Shown: one piece after another, positions 1-11,609 of the stretch
How positions within the stretch are numbered: the stretch's first letter is position 1
Layout: the number at the start of each line of letters is the position of its first letter
Source of the DNA: Isoetes taiwanensis
Lineage: Eukaryota > Streptophyta > Lycopodiopsida > Isoetales > Isoetaceae
Direction: 5' to 3'
Assembly: GCA_021234155.1 (NCBI GenBank)
Contig: JAJEKV010000234.1
Location: 1 to 64,000, forward strand
DNA: 64,000 nucleotides
Position numbers and translations under genes: made by a program
Notes under the pieces: generated by a model
The model's database searches: none
Seen by the model: the letters and a program-made list of their open reading frames with translations, nothing else
Told to the model about the DNA's origin: nothing

Positions 1-361
1 TCTGGGACCTTACTTCCTGTAAATTTTCAGTTAGATGCTCTTATGAGATTTGGAAAGGCAGATAAAGGTTACATCGCCAAGGACATCCCATTTCACTTCA
101 ATCAAAATCCCATCTAGTTTAAATAGTTAGCGAGACCCTTTATTTTTCTTGCACCACAGTGGAATTAGCTTCTTCCATGCTTGCTTTCCCACCTGTTAAG
201 CTTTATGTTGACTAACTTAGGTGTTAGCAGAGGTAGCAAGCAACCAGAAACAGATGCTCATGTTGCAGGCCTCTCAAACACAAATTTGTAGGAGAGCCAA
301 TCAGCAGAAGTCATGCATGGACATTGAGTAATGATTATAAACACAAGGAACTAGTACTTAC

Positions 362-1191
362 CACAATCCGTTACAGCAGCTGTATGTGATGCTCCAGCAG
401 ATATATGCATCACCTTTCCTTCCCAAGGATATTGCAAAATGCCTTGGGACAAGCTCTCTAGTGTATACTCCATGTCCCAACCCTCCCAACCCTCCGTAAC
501 CCCTGCAACCTTCCTATTACCTAAAAATTTGATGATGTAATACAACCTAAAAAAGTTCGGATAAGGACATACCAGGTGTATACTTCTCCATCATTCAAGA
601 GTGCGACAGAATGCAATCCTCCTAGAGCTACACTGCTAACATTCTCAATGTTCTTATTTTTAGGGGAAGTACTTAGGATCCTCTGATCCCAATCCTAGCC
701 GACCTCCATCTCCTTTTCCCCAAACCCATAGATTTCCATTTTCCCAAGCCATTGAGTGGAAAAGCCCAGCTGCAATTCCTACACTGCCTGCACCAGCATT
801 TGACACTGGATCGTCCAGCTTATCAACACCTGTTAAAGTTTCAGTTACAGAACCTGAATTTGTTTTTTCGCAGCTCTGAGTCTCAGAATTCTGTGATGAT
901 CGCTGGAGCAAGGCCTGGGAATGATGCAAATTGGAAGTAAGAGGGGAATTCAGAAGACCTGGCACTGGAGCTAATGCGGAAAATTGGCCTCGAAGCTCCA
1001 TGATGAGAACAGGGAGTTTTCCATACTTTCGGCTCCATGTCCAAGCTGCCCAGCCTCTCCACGGCCCCATGCCCATATCTCCAGCTCAATGATGAAGCCA
1101 AATGCGTCCTCGTTTGAGAAAACCATCGTATGTGCAACGAAGAACGAGATGAGAGACGCCATAACCATCGCCTTTGTGGAGCTGCGCACAT
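362..1191 (-). pseudogene. RCC1-repeat protein gene fragment, frameshifted
   Basis: Minus-strand translation gives several RCC1 beta-propeller blade motifs: WAWGRGEAGQLGHG near 1045-1090, IAAGLFHSMAWENGNLWVWG with GRLGLG near 680-770, LGGLHSVALLNDGEVYTW near 592-640, and ISAGASHTAAVTDCG near 362-410. RCC1 repeats form seven-bladed propellers that act as guanine-exchange or scaffold proteins; plant members include UVR8-like proteins, but these blades do not show which subfamily this is. A donor GTAAGTA follows at 355-361, and another donor (GTATGT) with an acceptor TTGCAG separates the last two blades. Reading through needs at least three frame changes, near 1030, 663-666 (a GGGG run) and 440, so this is a pseudogene or a noisy assembly of a real gene. 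The fragment runs towards the left edge and its other exons are not visible. Confidence 0.6.
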
Positions 1192-2145
1192 TTTTTTCAG
1201 CTACTCCGGAAGCCGTATAAGGACAGCGTATGTATATCGTAAACGTATATCCATTCTAGGGACATTCTTTGCGGAACATGGTCTATGACTTTTGCAGTGG
1301 CAGGGACGTTGTTTGCACTTGGCACCTAGACTATCTCGATCATTGAATCCGTCTATCGTATGCCTAGATCGTATGTTAAAGGCCTCAGGGCAGTCTCTCG
1401 TTTCGATTATAGTTATTTTTTATTTCGTTTCGATTATAGTTATTTTTTATTGGGAGCACTTAGTGCATGCTAAGATGGACAAGCACGCTCTGTAAGACAT
1501 AGTTACTATTGTTACTTGGAGGATGTGTAGGAGCAGTTCGGGTATCAACTCTCAGCCGACTCGCCAGCATCTATATCAAGCAATCATACAAGCGAAAGCA
1601 AGGTTGGTTTAACAAACCTTGGGCTCCATCTTGCTTTTATGAATGTCTTGGAGAATCTAACCAGATGCTTCTGTCAATAGATTTTGAAGAATCTAACAGA
1701 CAGTGGTAGAGGAAGGCAAAATCTTGTCTCTTCTGGTTGGGGAGACGTGACAACGTACTGGAAGAGATTCCCATAAATCCAGTTATAAGGACTTGGCGAT
1801 ATTCGGTTATAATAAGTAACACCAGGAGCAATCTGATTTGCCTTTCTCCTTGTTCGAATTTGTAATGTTATATAGAAATTCATGGAATATGACTAGGGCT
1901 TTCAGATATCCCCAACTTGATATAGATTTCTCAATAGATGTGCATACTTACTAAAAAGAGCATTTACGGTTTTGCGACTTTCCTTTGGAATTCTCCTTGA
2001 TATATGCATGCTTTTTGGATAATAATTGGACTTCCAATATGTGAGGGCAATTTTGGTGTTTCTTCCGTAAGTGTAGTAATTTTGTGTTTATGTGCACAAT
2101 GTCGATATATCATGTTACAAATCCGATATGTCTCTCTTATTTAAG
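1192..2145. other. Intergenic stretch with a 27-bp tandem duplication
   Basis: I see no gene here. A 27-bp unit starting GTTTCGATTATAG occurs twice head to tail at 1400-1426 and 1427-1452. Upstream helicase exons would be expected on the plus strand before 2146, but none could be recognised. Confidence 0.5.
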
Positions 2146-2479
2146 AGAATGGCAGAAATTCAGCTCATCTTTGACAGGCTCATGGCGTTGAGGAGGTTTT
2201 CAGGCTCTGCTTCAGATTGGCTTTTGCCATTTCATTCCTCTCTTGCTCCTAAAGATCAAAAGCGAGTTTTTGAAATTCCTCCTCTGGGAGTACGAAAGGT
2301 ACTTCTTACGAAGTGTTTGTGACATAAATAGGATTTTTGATGTTCATAGTAATTATCAGTAGGTTGTATTGTAGGTAATGCTATCGACAAATATTACTGA
2401 GACGAGTTTGACTATTGAAGATGTTGTTCACGTTATTGACTGTGGTAAACACAAGGAAAATCGGTATGACCCTCGATGG
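2146..2479 (+). pseudogene. DExH-box RNA helicase gene fragment (two exons)
   Basis: Exon A (about 2146-2298) encodes a segment with DWLLPFHSSLAPKDQKRVF and ends at a GTACTT donor. Exon B (2375-2479, 105 bp) follows a GTAG acceptor, encodes [19 protein letters not shown] and then [11 protein letters not shown], and ends at GTAAGC. These are the motif IV to V segments of the second RecA domain of DEAH/RHA helicases, most like the plant DExH7/DHX29 or DHX36 group, which unwind structured RNA with ATP. The reading frame is open across both exons and the splice. No DEAH box, motif VI or winged-helix/OB-fold exons are visible on either side, so I read this as a captured or truncated fragment rather than a working gene. 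Confidence 0.7.
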
Positions 2480-3337
2480 GTAAGCTTTTGATTTAGAAAA
2501 AATTAGAGCAAAGGAAGTTTTAGTACTTGTTTCAAAAGATCATAAAAATGCTTTTAGGATAGAGGGTTGGGAACAATGATATCTAGTTTGAGACCCCAAA
2601 TACGATGCATCTTATTGCTCCTCGACATGTGAGATTGCAGAGATACACGGAGACATTGCATTTCATATAGATTTCACAAGCAATCATACACATTGGCCCG
2701 TACACGACATGTCCATGCTTGTCATATGTTAGCATGTTAGTTCATGTTGCAAATGTATCATGTACATAATGTACATAGTGTAAAAGTAGAGTTTATGTAG
2801 GAGTTGACGCGGTGGTCTTTAGGATGGATAAACTTTCTAATTTTGACCCGCAAAATGTACACGTTCTCCTCGCGCTTAGGCCTTCTCCTCGGGGTTACAT
2901 TGCTTTTTGAACATTCCGAGTTGCTTTTGAGGCTTTTTGTGAAATAGTAGTCCGCTTCTTCCCTTTGTAAGGTACCAAAAATAGCAGGTTTTTATCTTTA
3001 TTGAGGACCCCAATCAGCCGTGGCTAGTACCTTTTCGAAAAAACACTTCAAGGAAATCCCGGATTTGGTCATCGTTGATGAAACTTAGACATCTTCTTGA
3101 TATCTCGTGGCTTCTCTACCAATGTACCCTTCAACATGAAGTTCACAAAAATGGTATCAAGTGATGCAAAAGCCTCAACAAGATAGCTTGCGGATTGATT
3201 GCAAACCCATGTTTATTCAAGGGCCCTTTTCTTTTGTCGGACAATTCGGAGTGATGTCTTTTCCCAGTAAAGGTCGGGAACATCAAATTCGGCATTCATT
3301 CGCTTCATCCTCATCATCTACTTTGTAAAAGACATTT
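2480..3337. other. No recognisable gene
   Basis: A possible acceptor (TTTTAG at about 2557) follows the helicase exons, but the sequence after it does not match the expected motif VI region. From about 2800 onward the sequence looks like the start of the decayed coding unit described next. Confidence 0.35.
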
Positions 3338-6159
3338 TCAAAATTTGGGTTCATCAAAGAAAACACCGCCATGCACCTTTATCCGATGCCCCTTGCTCTT
3401 AGCTACCTCATAGTCATCATCCGCACAAGGGATATCATTATGAAGATTATACGCGCTTTTAAACCGCATCCTCAAATCATTATCCTTTGTCTCAAAGAGA
3501 AGAGAACCTTCCCTAATGACCTTTAGGCATTCCAAATCGCATTTAAGCCACCAAAGCATGCATATAAGCTCTCACGGGGCCATATGATGACAATAGTAAA
3601 GAGCTTCTCGGTTGTTAAGCCTATGCAACTAGTAAAAAATTGATGTACTCTTTTGAGTCATCCCTTCTCTCATTTTCTTGGTCTTGCTATCCAATACAAA
3701 AGAGAAATATTATGAAGACCTATTGTTGTATCGGGGTAGGAAACACAGATAGCCGATGAGAGACTAGGTATTGGAGTCTTGGGTAAGTCACCACTAGCAT
3801 CTTCGGGATGACAACCTTTCTTCTTAGCTCAGCCATCATCACCTTATCGATAGTTTTGTAGTATGTTGTTGGTTCTTTAATTTCTTTTGGGTGAAAGTCC
3901 TTGGACGTAAGCGTATTTCTTGATGTCATCGAGAGACACGCCATACTTTTCTAGTAGGCCGACTTGAGACAATGTTACATTACGGATAGCCCCGAAGTTC
4001 TTGACCAATCTGCTACCTTCATAACTTTCGCATGTCCTTTATATGAGTGCAACAATCAACAAAGGACATTTTGTCCTTTCTTGAAGAAACCTTCTTGTCT
4101 GAGAACTTTTTGTTTATGCATTGATCTAACAACTAAATGACTTCATCATCCACGAAGGCCACTGTACTTTTTCTCATCGGTGGTCTTCAAATCAAATATT
4201 GAAGTATCTTGAGGAGGCACTCTTCCCATTGCATCGGTACCGGTTTTTACGAGCATAAGCATTCGGAACTTCGTTCCACTTCGGACTCGTCCTTGGCGAA
4301 GATGATCCAGAGGCATCAATAGGGCCGGAAGATGCGGGGCGTCTCCTCTTCCTCCCCACTTTTTCCTGCTTTTTGGGCCTTGGTTTTTTATCTTGGGATA
4401 GTCCGCAAAGGTCTTTCCAATGCCTTATACTCCCCGGACTTCGCGGCGCACCGGGTCTTCCATATTCTATCCATTTTTGGCGGTGCATGACGGAGTTATT
4501 CCGTAAAGTACCGCACTTAATAAGGAAATTATATCAGCCAAAATACGAGGGCATACAAAAATAAACCGCTTTTAGATCGGGCCAAAGGATAATCAAGAAA
4601 GCGACAAAGCCAAGCGTGCCCAAAATGTTTAGTACTCATGCCGCCAACTGCCGGTGCAAAAGCATGAATACACGCCCGACTCTTAACCGGAATATATCGC
4701 CGACCAAAAATGCTTATGGCGTGTATTCAAATTGGCGCCGAATTGGCAAAGCATGAGTACACGCCGTAAACATTTTGGGCACGCAAAGAATGTTAGTTAA
4801 GGCCAGCGAATTACTGGGGAATCTACAAGGTGGCCAATTTGCTTCCTCGGGCGTGTACTCATTCTAACAATTCACGGCTTAACCGGCAAAGATCACCGCA
4901 TGAATACACGTATTCCTACTTGATATATATAAATGCCACTGAATATACTAACCTTTTATAAAAGGAAAACTTCGCCCATTTAGATTTCAATGTTTGTCCC
5001 TCATCCCAGAGGTCCTCCAGGTATGGGGGGCTTAGAAACCGATACCTCTTGTGGTTGTAATGAAGCACATACATGGTTTGTCCTGTTTGCTTAGCTCCTG
5101 GTTGGATGGGGATCGTTGTGCTTCAATAGAATGTCGTCGAGCCAATAATAAGAAAGCATACATTTGGGTTCTTTCTTTGTAAGCTCCTCTAGCATTGTCC
5201 ATCGGAGTGGAGCATCCTTTTCTTATCCTAAGGAAGCACGTCTGGCAGGGACTTGTCTTGGATTCCCTCACCATTGCCCTCAAGATTTCTCTTGCATGCT
5301 CGTGGTCATACCTCCTGCTAACAAATGTTGACTTATGTGATCTCACCCGGACGGTCAACATGGATGGGATGTGTAAAAGATTGGCCAAATGGGTAGTTAA
5401 TGCGCATACTTGACTAACCTACTCATTGCCTCCAAGCTCGATTTTTTTGAGTCATTTTCACAAACATGCCATCAATCATTGCCATTTGGGATGTCCTTTC
5501 CTAAGTCCAGCAATCTTCGTACATCCCTGATATCATTTTGATGCTTCAACTCTTCCAGGTAGTAACTTGGAGAAGGTCCTCACAAAGCTCTCCTCACTGC
5601 AGACACCCCTTCACTTATAGACACTGGAGTGAGAGCAGTATTTTGAGGCAATCCGTACTTGAAACATGACTCAACACTCGCATCCTTCCTCATCAGACCA
5701 TCTTTAAAAGCTGTTGCCCTGGCGTGTGTAAATCTGACGAGATCTTTCTTGTGGTTCTTCACAACCTCCACTAGAAATTGATAATATATGTCATCCTGCT
5801 CCTCACAAGTGATAAGAATACCTTATTTCTTTATAAGATCGGTCTCTTTCTTCCTGGAGTGTAACACAAGATCCACCTTACCATTTGTTTTCATACCACT
5901 CCATACTGTCATCCATCTTCTCCTCGGGGCATCGAGGATCTGTGTCTGCTCTGATAATGGATCCGCTATCATCCATCGACAATGCATAGGATACTGCATC
6001 CTCGTTAGGCTTTTCCTTCTTCTGTGAGCTTGAGGTCGCTAGAGTATCTTCCGAGCCTCTTGCTTTCTTAGGAGGAGATGTAGCAATTACCAATCGATTT
6101 TTCTCTCTTCTTGACTGATTAATCATAGGTAGGACAAAAAGGAAAGGTAGAACAATCAC
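3338..6159 (-). pseudogene. Decayed minus-strand coding unit, family not recognised
   Basis: At least five protein-like minus-strand segments lie end to end: 5878-6159 (charged, SRREKNRLVIATSPPKKARG), 5580-5771, 5032-5388, 4192-4488 (basic) and 3338-3559 (GHRIKVHGGVFFDEPKF). Stops and frame changes separate them, and all are on the same strand. That order is what a decayed gene or transposon open reading frame of about 2.8 kb leaves behind. I do not recognise the family and saw no transposase, helicase or reverse transcriptase motif. A block of inverted repeats sits inside it at 4614-4784. A mobile-element origin is likely from the setting but is not shown. Confidence 0.3.
4614..4784. repeat. 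Imperfect inverted repeat with repeated GCATGARTACACG words
   Basis: GCGTGCCCAAAATGTTTA... at 4614-4641 is matched in inverse orientation at 4751-4784, where the copy has an extra ACGGCGTG. The word GCATGAATACACG or its GAGTACACG variant recurs near 4672, 4751 and 4898 and inverted near 4852, so this looks like a small foldback repeat with internal duplications. Confidence 0.6.
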
Positions 6160-6908
6160 TCCAAAGGCGTGCCAATTAAACGAGGCAGACTAATTTACTC
6201 CACCGTCGGACAAATTATAGACGAAACGATTAATCAAGGGCATGACAATTTAACACGAGGGAAGGACAATTATGCAAAGCAGATTTAACTCCTTTGCCAG
6301 AGAAATGATAGGCAGAGTATGAGCAGTAAGGGCAAAAGATTTATTCGACGAAAATCTGAACAAAACCTTTGCACAATAAAGCGGACCAATGAAGCGAAGC
6401 CTAAACATTAAACAAAGAATCGAACAATGAAGGAATGACACACAGAATGATGAACAATACTGACCTTGAACAGCTTTTCTCGTGGCTCGGCCGAGTTCAA
6501 AAGCAACATGACCTTTGGGCGACATTTTTATCTTGGCCACTCTTAGTTCTTGAGTTCTTGGCCGCCGGGCAAAGTCTGAAATCAAAATGCAAGACTTTAA
6601 TACTACTTACATACACCCTATGTTCTCATTAATTTTGTATAATTACCTATAGCTCATCTATACTTACAACCTATTTTGGCCTACACTTACAACATATATT
6701 TGCCCATTTAATGATTTTTTTTTTTTTTTTTATTTTTTGAAGTTCCCTTTAATATATTCACATAATTACTTTGTCCTTTTTCGAGCTAATATTAAGACAT
6801 TTAACTTTATATAGGTGAAGCGTGTGGATCCTAAAAAGGGTAAAAATATAATGCCTTTCACCCCCAACATGTATCAACATTGTTACCACATGTTCTTATC
6901 ACATTGTT
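6160..6908. other. AT-rich spacer
   Basis: I see no gene. A poly-T run lies at about 6715-6730. An intron-like 3' end (TTCTTGTAG) stands just before the next coding block. Confidence 0.4.
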
Positions 6909-9713
6909 AACATTGTTCTTGTAGGTCAATGGTGTGGACCATCCAAAGGGTGTTGAGGCTGAGACTACTAAGCAAATTATCCTCTACAGTAGGTTGGATT
7001 GGAAGAATAAGAAGGTGAAAATCAACCACCAATGCAATAAGAAGCTAGTAGGTGAAGGAACTATCATACTAGCTGATCCTATCCAAGCTGTCAATGATGA
7101 AAGGTTAGGAGAGGATAAAGTGGGTGTGGCCATAACAAGTTTAGAAGAAAAATGGAAGGAAAAAGGGTCAAATCACCAGGATTGCATTGCTTGTATTAAA
7201 CAATTGGAGGTTCCATGCATCATGCCATGGCCTATAGCCTGCATTGAGTTTATAGGAGAATTCCTTTTACCAGAGCCAGAGGTTGTGGATGACACCTCTT
7301 AGTGCACCTCCAATGGCTGCCGGGACCACATTTTTGGGAGAAGAGTGCACATTCGGTGGTGAAACATTATCCTAGCAAGAGGTCCAAGTCAAGTAGTGAT
7401 TGTTCACATTGAAGCTATGGCTAAGGTAAGGGAATGGAATGTGTTGGGCTAATTGTGTTGAGAAATTTGAAATTGATGAATTGGTGGAAGCAAGAGCCAC
7501 CTTCCAAGAGTATACTTGTGATGAGAGGAGGACTTACATGTACTCCATTCATGAGCTTGCACTTCAAGATGAAAAAAAATATCAAAGAAAAAAAAGATAC
7601 CCTTGCTAGGGACATGGATATGTAAAGTTGCATGGATTAATATTCATGGCATTCTAATTTCATCTTAGCAAAATTGGCAAACAAGTCATGCAAAGGGAGC
7701 AAAATTGCATTACATGGAAATAATGGCATGTTGAGGCCAACTTCTAGGATCCTGGCTGTTAGGGAGAATATGCCACATAAAAGTAGGAAAGATCAACAGG
7801 GAAAAATAGTTGTTGAGAAGAGATTGCTATCCCATTGTACCCAGAAGAGCATATTGGAGGAAGTGAATGCTTTGCCGAGAGAACTAATGGTACGCAATAT
7901 TTCAACCGACTTGATGAACTATGGAGCAAGCACTTCAAGCATGTCACTATAGACACTTCGAACAACTTTACAAAGTGCGACTTGTGTGCTAAGTTGAAAG
8001 AGATTCTGGATAAGACCAAATAACCAAGCCAAAGGGCTAAGATAAGGGAGCAAATGAAAGATCACATGACTTATTGGATGTGGAGAACATTATTATGTTG
8101 GAAACCCAATAACTATGTTTGTATTATACATGACAAGATGGATCAATCGAAGACTTATTTGCCACAGTATAGTTACATACCCAAGCAAATCAATAGAGCT
8201 TATCCTATGCAAGTCTCTCTGACAGGTGCAATAGTGCATAGCTCGGTACCAATTTATTATGGCCATTTTAGTTTGCAACTGTGGAGTGATGATCCTGATT
8301 TTCATATTGGAAGTGTGATGAGGTGCTTGAGGAACTATGAGAGTGGTTATTCTGGTGACCTCCACAACCCTGGAGGTGGTAGCCAACCACTCTTCAGTGC
8401 ATTGTTGGATAGAAAGCCTAATAATTTAGAGAAGTTTACTAAAGCAAGGTTTAGGAAGTCAGATGCTTCTGAACATGTTGGAGCCTCAAGTTCACGTCCC
8501 CAACCTCGAGATCTACCATTTAAGTTCCTCCTCCAACTTGACAATTGTGTTAGATAGAATAAAAATAGGTATATGTTCTCATTCCTATCTTATTTAACAG
8601 CTGTGGATGTCTTTGAAAGAGTGAATTTAGGGTTCTTAATGCCTGGATATACTCATGAGGATGTGGATGCATTGTTTGGGAAGTATAGTGCGCAGTTGAA
8701 ATCTCAAACTGTAACCAATCTTCCTAGACTAATGGAAGTTCTTAGTGAATGCATTTCACCTTCTCCTATAGGGTTGATCATACAAGAGGTGTCTGATTGG
8801 AAGAATTTTATCGAAGGTTATGCTCTTGATATGGAAGGTCAATCTACCTCTTCAGTATACTTTCTGGGTCATGGGAAATAAGCCAATAATGCAATGGAAG
8901 ATGAGACCTTCAGATAATAAATGGAGGCCAGATGAGGGAGTACCTATATGGCACGAAGATGAAAATGGTAAACTTAAGATTCCAAGGGATCAACCAAAAG
9001 CTCTTAAGCCTTTTGCAGAGGTGGATTCATTGCAAAGCATATTAGACGACATTTCTAAATACATCAAGTATTGGAAAAATAACCCCGATGATACCAACCT
9101 TGCATTGATAGATTATTGGATACAGGTACATGGATTATTGGGACAAGTAGACACATCCTCTGATGAACTGAAAGATGGAAGGCTACCTAAGTCTAGGTGG
9201 AGAGACTTGATAACACCTAAGGAAGTGGATGATGTGGTTAGTAGTATTTGCAAAGTCGATGGCTCCTCCACTCTGAAAAAATATTATGTTGGTCCTAGGA
9301 AAGGAAGGCCTAAATATCTCGGGCTGGAGGATTATGATCCCAAAGATGACTTGCTTTGCCATCAATTTGCACTTATAGTACCAGAGCGCAAAGAGATATA
9401 CCCTGTGTGGATGGGTCATACCATCTCAGATGTTTGCAAAGAAGTGGGTGACCGTAATGTGAACAAAGTTCGTGTGGAGTGGTGGTGTCCAATGCACTAG
9501 TTAAATGCAGTGGTAGAGGAAGAAAGGTATAGAGACAGTTGGACAAAGAAATGGAAGAGAAACCCTATTGAAGGGGATGATTGGGTTGAGTTAGATACTA
9601 TTTTGTTTTCATGGACCCCAAAGGTCATCCCAAATAAGACTGCTAGGGTTACAATATCTGTGGAAGTGAGGAAGAAAGCTATGATATCTCTAGGCGTCAC
9701 TTCTGAGAAGTAA
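6909..9713 (+). pseudogene. Decayed DUF7869-like gene, probably of mobile origin
   Basis: Plus-strand segments read in sequence as one protein. A cysteine-rich FTKCDLCAKLKEIL segment lies near 7965-8010, IIHDKMDQSKTYLPQ near 8125-8165, and LPFKFLLQLDNCVR near 8515-8556. NKNRY and GFLMPGYTHEDVDALFGKY follow near 8560-8685, and a C-terminal part ends in VRVEWWCPMH near 9500. This is the layout I know from DUF7869 proteins, which occur in animals and in non-seed plants. Their QLDN, ENKN and GHTHEDID motifs resemble an RNase-H-like acidic triad. Here in-frame stops break the chain at 8021-8023 and 8555-8557 (inside the NCVR-NKNRY motif), and a frame change occurs near 8876. The upstream block 6934-7302 is open but its fit to the same protein is uncertain. 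A catalytic role is unproven for the family, so I call only the domain. Confidence 0.6.
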
Positions 9714-9960
9714 TTGGCATTATGTCACTCGACATACATATGTAAAATATTTTCAATTTTTAATGCAATCATGTTGTGTTGTTATAAAAAAAAAAGTCAC
9801 ATTCTCGATGCAAATTTACTAACCCGGGAAAAAGTTGCAGTGCCAAAATGGTCCAAAATCCTGACATAAATCCAATTTAAATAAATGATGGTTAAGTGTA
9901 GTATTTATTTTTCTTTATTTGTTTGTGTATTTTTATTATTCTAACATGTTTTCTGTTGTG
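9714..9960. other. Junction between the DUF7869 remnant and the Crypton-like copy
   Basis: An A-run at 9786-9795 may mark an end of the upstream unit. The sequence just before 9963 (TTTTCTGTTGTGCAG) is a good intron acceptor for the recombinase exon that follows, so its missing 5' exons were probably lost here. Confidence 0.4.
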
Positions 9961-9962
9961 CA

Positions 9963-11196
9963 GATTGCAAAATTTATTCCGTGGTTTTCACAGAATATTA
10001 CGTCGGGCACAGGATGCTAGGATTATATATGAATACGCGTATTGAAGAGAAAGTGATTGACATCTATAAGGATGTCAAATTTATGAAAGGTCGGAAGGCT
10101 TTGGAGGTTGCAATGGAAGATTCTGTCGTAGGTGGCTTCACTCAGGAAGAAGTCAGACATATTGAGTAAGGAAGCCCAGTCGAGAATTCTGCTGCATCTT
10201 GCGCATCAAGTTACCAGCAACTTGGGGTTCCAGAAGAGGTTCGCCTTTTATTGTATGTTACGTTTCTTAATTCGTGGGGGCAAGGAGTTATGTAAGGTCG
10301 GGGACTTTCAATTTTTTGTTGGGAGGGATTTTGTGAATGAATACTTGGAGTATTGTGAGACCACCAGCAAGAACTGGCATGGCGGCATCAAAGTGAAAAC
10401 CTAAGGATTTCAGGGAGCCCATTAGATGCTAATGAAGGTGACGTCATAGAGTGTTGGAGGCAGTTGGAGTTCCATCTTCAGAAGGTACGAGGTCCAGGAT
10501 AAGTTTAGTGGCAGATTTGTGTTTTTGCAATCAATTAATCGCCCTAGAAAAGATACCTGGTATAATACAAATCACGTGTCATGGAAAACCATTTCTACTT
10601 GGATGAAAGATATGGTTGAAATCTGGGGGATCGATGGTAATTTTACCAACAAGAGTTGCAGGAGTACTGCAATTATACAGATGGCGGTATCAGGTGTGCC
10701 CATTGAAGTTGGTATGAGGATCACAGGTCATAAGAGTGCTGAAGCATATCAGCGTTATGATCAAAGTGGAGTTGTCGCAAAAGTTTCTGCTATGGATGTG
10801 CTGAATAGTGGTAAGACGTATGGCGAGTCTTTTCATAATAATATTAAAAATTTGAATCCTTGGAGTATCGGGAATCCGGAGAAGGCAGCTCATTTGTGTT
10901 CCTCGTTTGGAAATCAATCTCTGCGTGATATCTCCAACAGCTTGAATGTGTCAACTCCTGCGCAGGCTGCTAGTACAGGTTCTGGTAGTCTTGTGCCAGT
11001 TGAAATAGACGATGCATATATGAATGATTTGGATATGGTGTTAAAAAAAAAACCTGCTTTGAAAAAATATTTTCGTTACCCTACAGAAAGTGCTGCTGCA
11101 TCTGGAAGCATTACTATTTCAGGTAATAAGATCGAGAGCATCGTTATTCATGTTGGAAGTCTAAATGAAGCTGGCTCTGTTATAAAATCACTATAA
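9963..11196 (+). CDS. Crypton/DUF3504-like tyrosine recombinase, copy A (5'-truncated)
   Basis: The translated order matches the tyrosine-recombinase domain of Crypton transposons and the domesticated QRICH1/ZMYM2/KCTD1 group (DUF3504). It runs ILRRAQDARI, then KKSDILSKEAQSRILLH, then KRFAFY with FLIRGGKEL, then KNWHGGIK, then SGRFVFLQSINRPRKDTWYN, then FTNKSCRSTAI and ITGHKSAEAYQRYDQS. Candidate catalytic residues are the Arg of IRGGKE (box I), the Arg of KSCRST (box II, with Lys where His is usual), the His of TGHKS and the Tyr of AYQRYD. The enzyme type cuts and joins DNA through a 3'-phosphotyrosine link. The final 678 bases (10519-11196) are open. The part before needs frame changes near 10050, 10130 and 10403, and the first exons are absent. 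The C-terminal 110 residues have no match I recognise. Related copy B lies at 40440-45296. Confidence 0.7.
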
Positions 11197-11609
11197 GTAA
11201 TGTTGTTGAATTTGGTAGTTTACTTATAATTTTCTTATTTTAATTGTTTCTTATGGTTTGCAGGAAGTGATGCATCCTATGTTTCTAGAATTTGGAAAGT
11301 GGTGTTGAATCCGCTGAACTTTAACCACTGAAATACTTCAGTGTGCTTTTTACTTTCACTGCTCAGTGTTTTTGGGTTGCCCCTAAGGGGGCAAACCCTT
11401 GTTGATGTGGGTTTGTGACATATTCCAGGTATATGCTAGTATATGCCCGGAATATGCCATTGACTGCTAAAACCCTTCATTGGCTGTAAACTGGCGGTCA
11501 AGTATGTTGTTTTTCAGCCACTATGCAAACCGGCTAACCTGTACTTCTTGCTCAAAGGAGGCTATGGCGAATTGGTGCCCTATTTCGTGATTGTTCTACA
11601 TTTTATTTT
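11197..11609. other. 3' flank of the recombinase copy with a short hairpin
   Basis: There is no gene. GGGTTGCCCC and GGGGCAAACCC form a stem with a four- to five-base loop at 11374-11398, about 180 bases after the recombinase stop; whether it marks the element end is unknown. Confidence 0.4.

Noticed and set aside
1400-1452. CRISPR-like or regulatory repeat
   Set aside because: It is only two adjacent units with no spacers, in a eukaryotic context; it is a simple tandem duplication.
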